Source: Amycolatopsis sp. DSM 110486
Lineage (GTDB): Bacteria; Actinomycetota; Actinomycetes; Mycobacteriales; Pseudonocardiaceae
NCBI RefSeq assembly: GCF_019468465.1
Contig: NZ_CP080519.1
Location: forward strand, 10,099,001 to 10,163,000
Direction: 5' to 3'
DNA: 64,000 nt
Shown here: positions 63,999 to 64,000 of the stretch, piece by piece
How positions within the stretch are numbered: the first letter of the stretch is position 1
Layout: each line of letters opens with the position of its first letter
The notes under the pieces: generated by a model
Databases searched by the model: none
What the model saw: only the letters and a program-made list of their open reading frames with translations
What the model was told of the DNA's origin: nothing
Position numbers and translations under genes: made by a program

Positions 63999-64000
63999 TT

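Noticed and set aside
35..64000. CRISPR array or rRNA/tRNA genes
   Set aside because: No regularly spaced repeats or rRNA sequences were seen. The TTCGAA-like pieces near 43570 and 41930 do not form tRNA T-arms.

Overview
This is a high-GC actinomycete chromosome segment. Codon use, frequent GTG starts, and a DUF6292-type protein, DUF2267 proteins and a WS/DGAT acyltransferase all point to Pseudonocardiaceae (an Amycolatopsis-like organism). The species cannot be fixed from the sequence alone. No rRNA, tRNA or CRISPR array was recognised.

Layout. (1) 1-31 kb is a dormancy/low-oxygen type island. It holds many universal stress proteins (USPs), CBS-BON proteins, DUF1918 and DUF2267 proteins, an Acg-like nitroreductase, a CtpF-like P-type ATPase, a class I fructose-bisphosphate aldolase next to a slipin, and a phosphoketolase (cut by the left edge). 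A tightly coupled operon at 6.5-11.8 kb encodes an AcsA-type acyl-CoA synthetase, 2-oxoacid dehydrogenase E1-alpha, E1-beta and E2, and an acyl carrier protein. Palindromes resembling DosR/DevR boxes lie 50-90 bp upstream of several of these operons. (2) 23.2-25.7 kb is a nested transposon, an IS30-family element inside an IS3-family element. (3) 26.9-33.7 kb is a gene graveyard: remnants of SulP, USP, slipin, aldolase, Acg and WS/DGAT genes with IS256, ISL3 and IS5 fragments, around one intact WS/DGAT gene. (4) 33.8-40 kb holds a fused HyuA-HyuB/5-oxoprolinase, an internally deleted PntA-like gene, a PhoU-like protein and a PPOX-family protein. (5) 40-50 kb is an accessory region: a serine recombinase, a HicB-like antitoxin, a Csp-type copper-storage protein, a deazaflavin-dependent reductase/FAD monooxygenase/TetR group and a lipoprotein with a truncated paralogue. 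(6) 50-64 kb holds ion transport genes (ArsB/NhaD-type and CPA1 antiporters, CBS protein), decayed K+-channel and glycine-betaine uptake genes, MarR and HxlR regulators, an OmpR-type two-component system, and copper/redox genes (CtaG-like, CopA-type ATPase, VKOR, DsbA-like).

Taken together the left third looks like a regulon for surviving oxygen or energy limitation. It would carry carbon through phosphoketolase, acetyl/acyl-CoA and aldolase, store acyl groups as wax/triacylglycerol, and keep ATP-sensing USP and CBS proteins. Many genes are broken by one-base shifts, nonsense codons or deletions. This is either real decay around insertion sequences or, for the single-base shifts, possible sequencing error. 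The right end forms a copper and disulfide handling cluster whose divergent promoter shares an operator-like motif with the two-component system.
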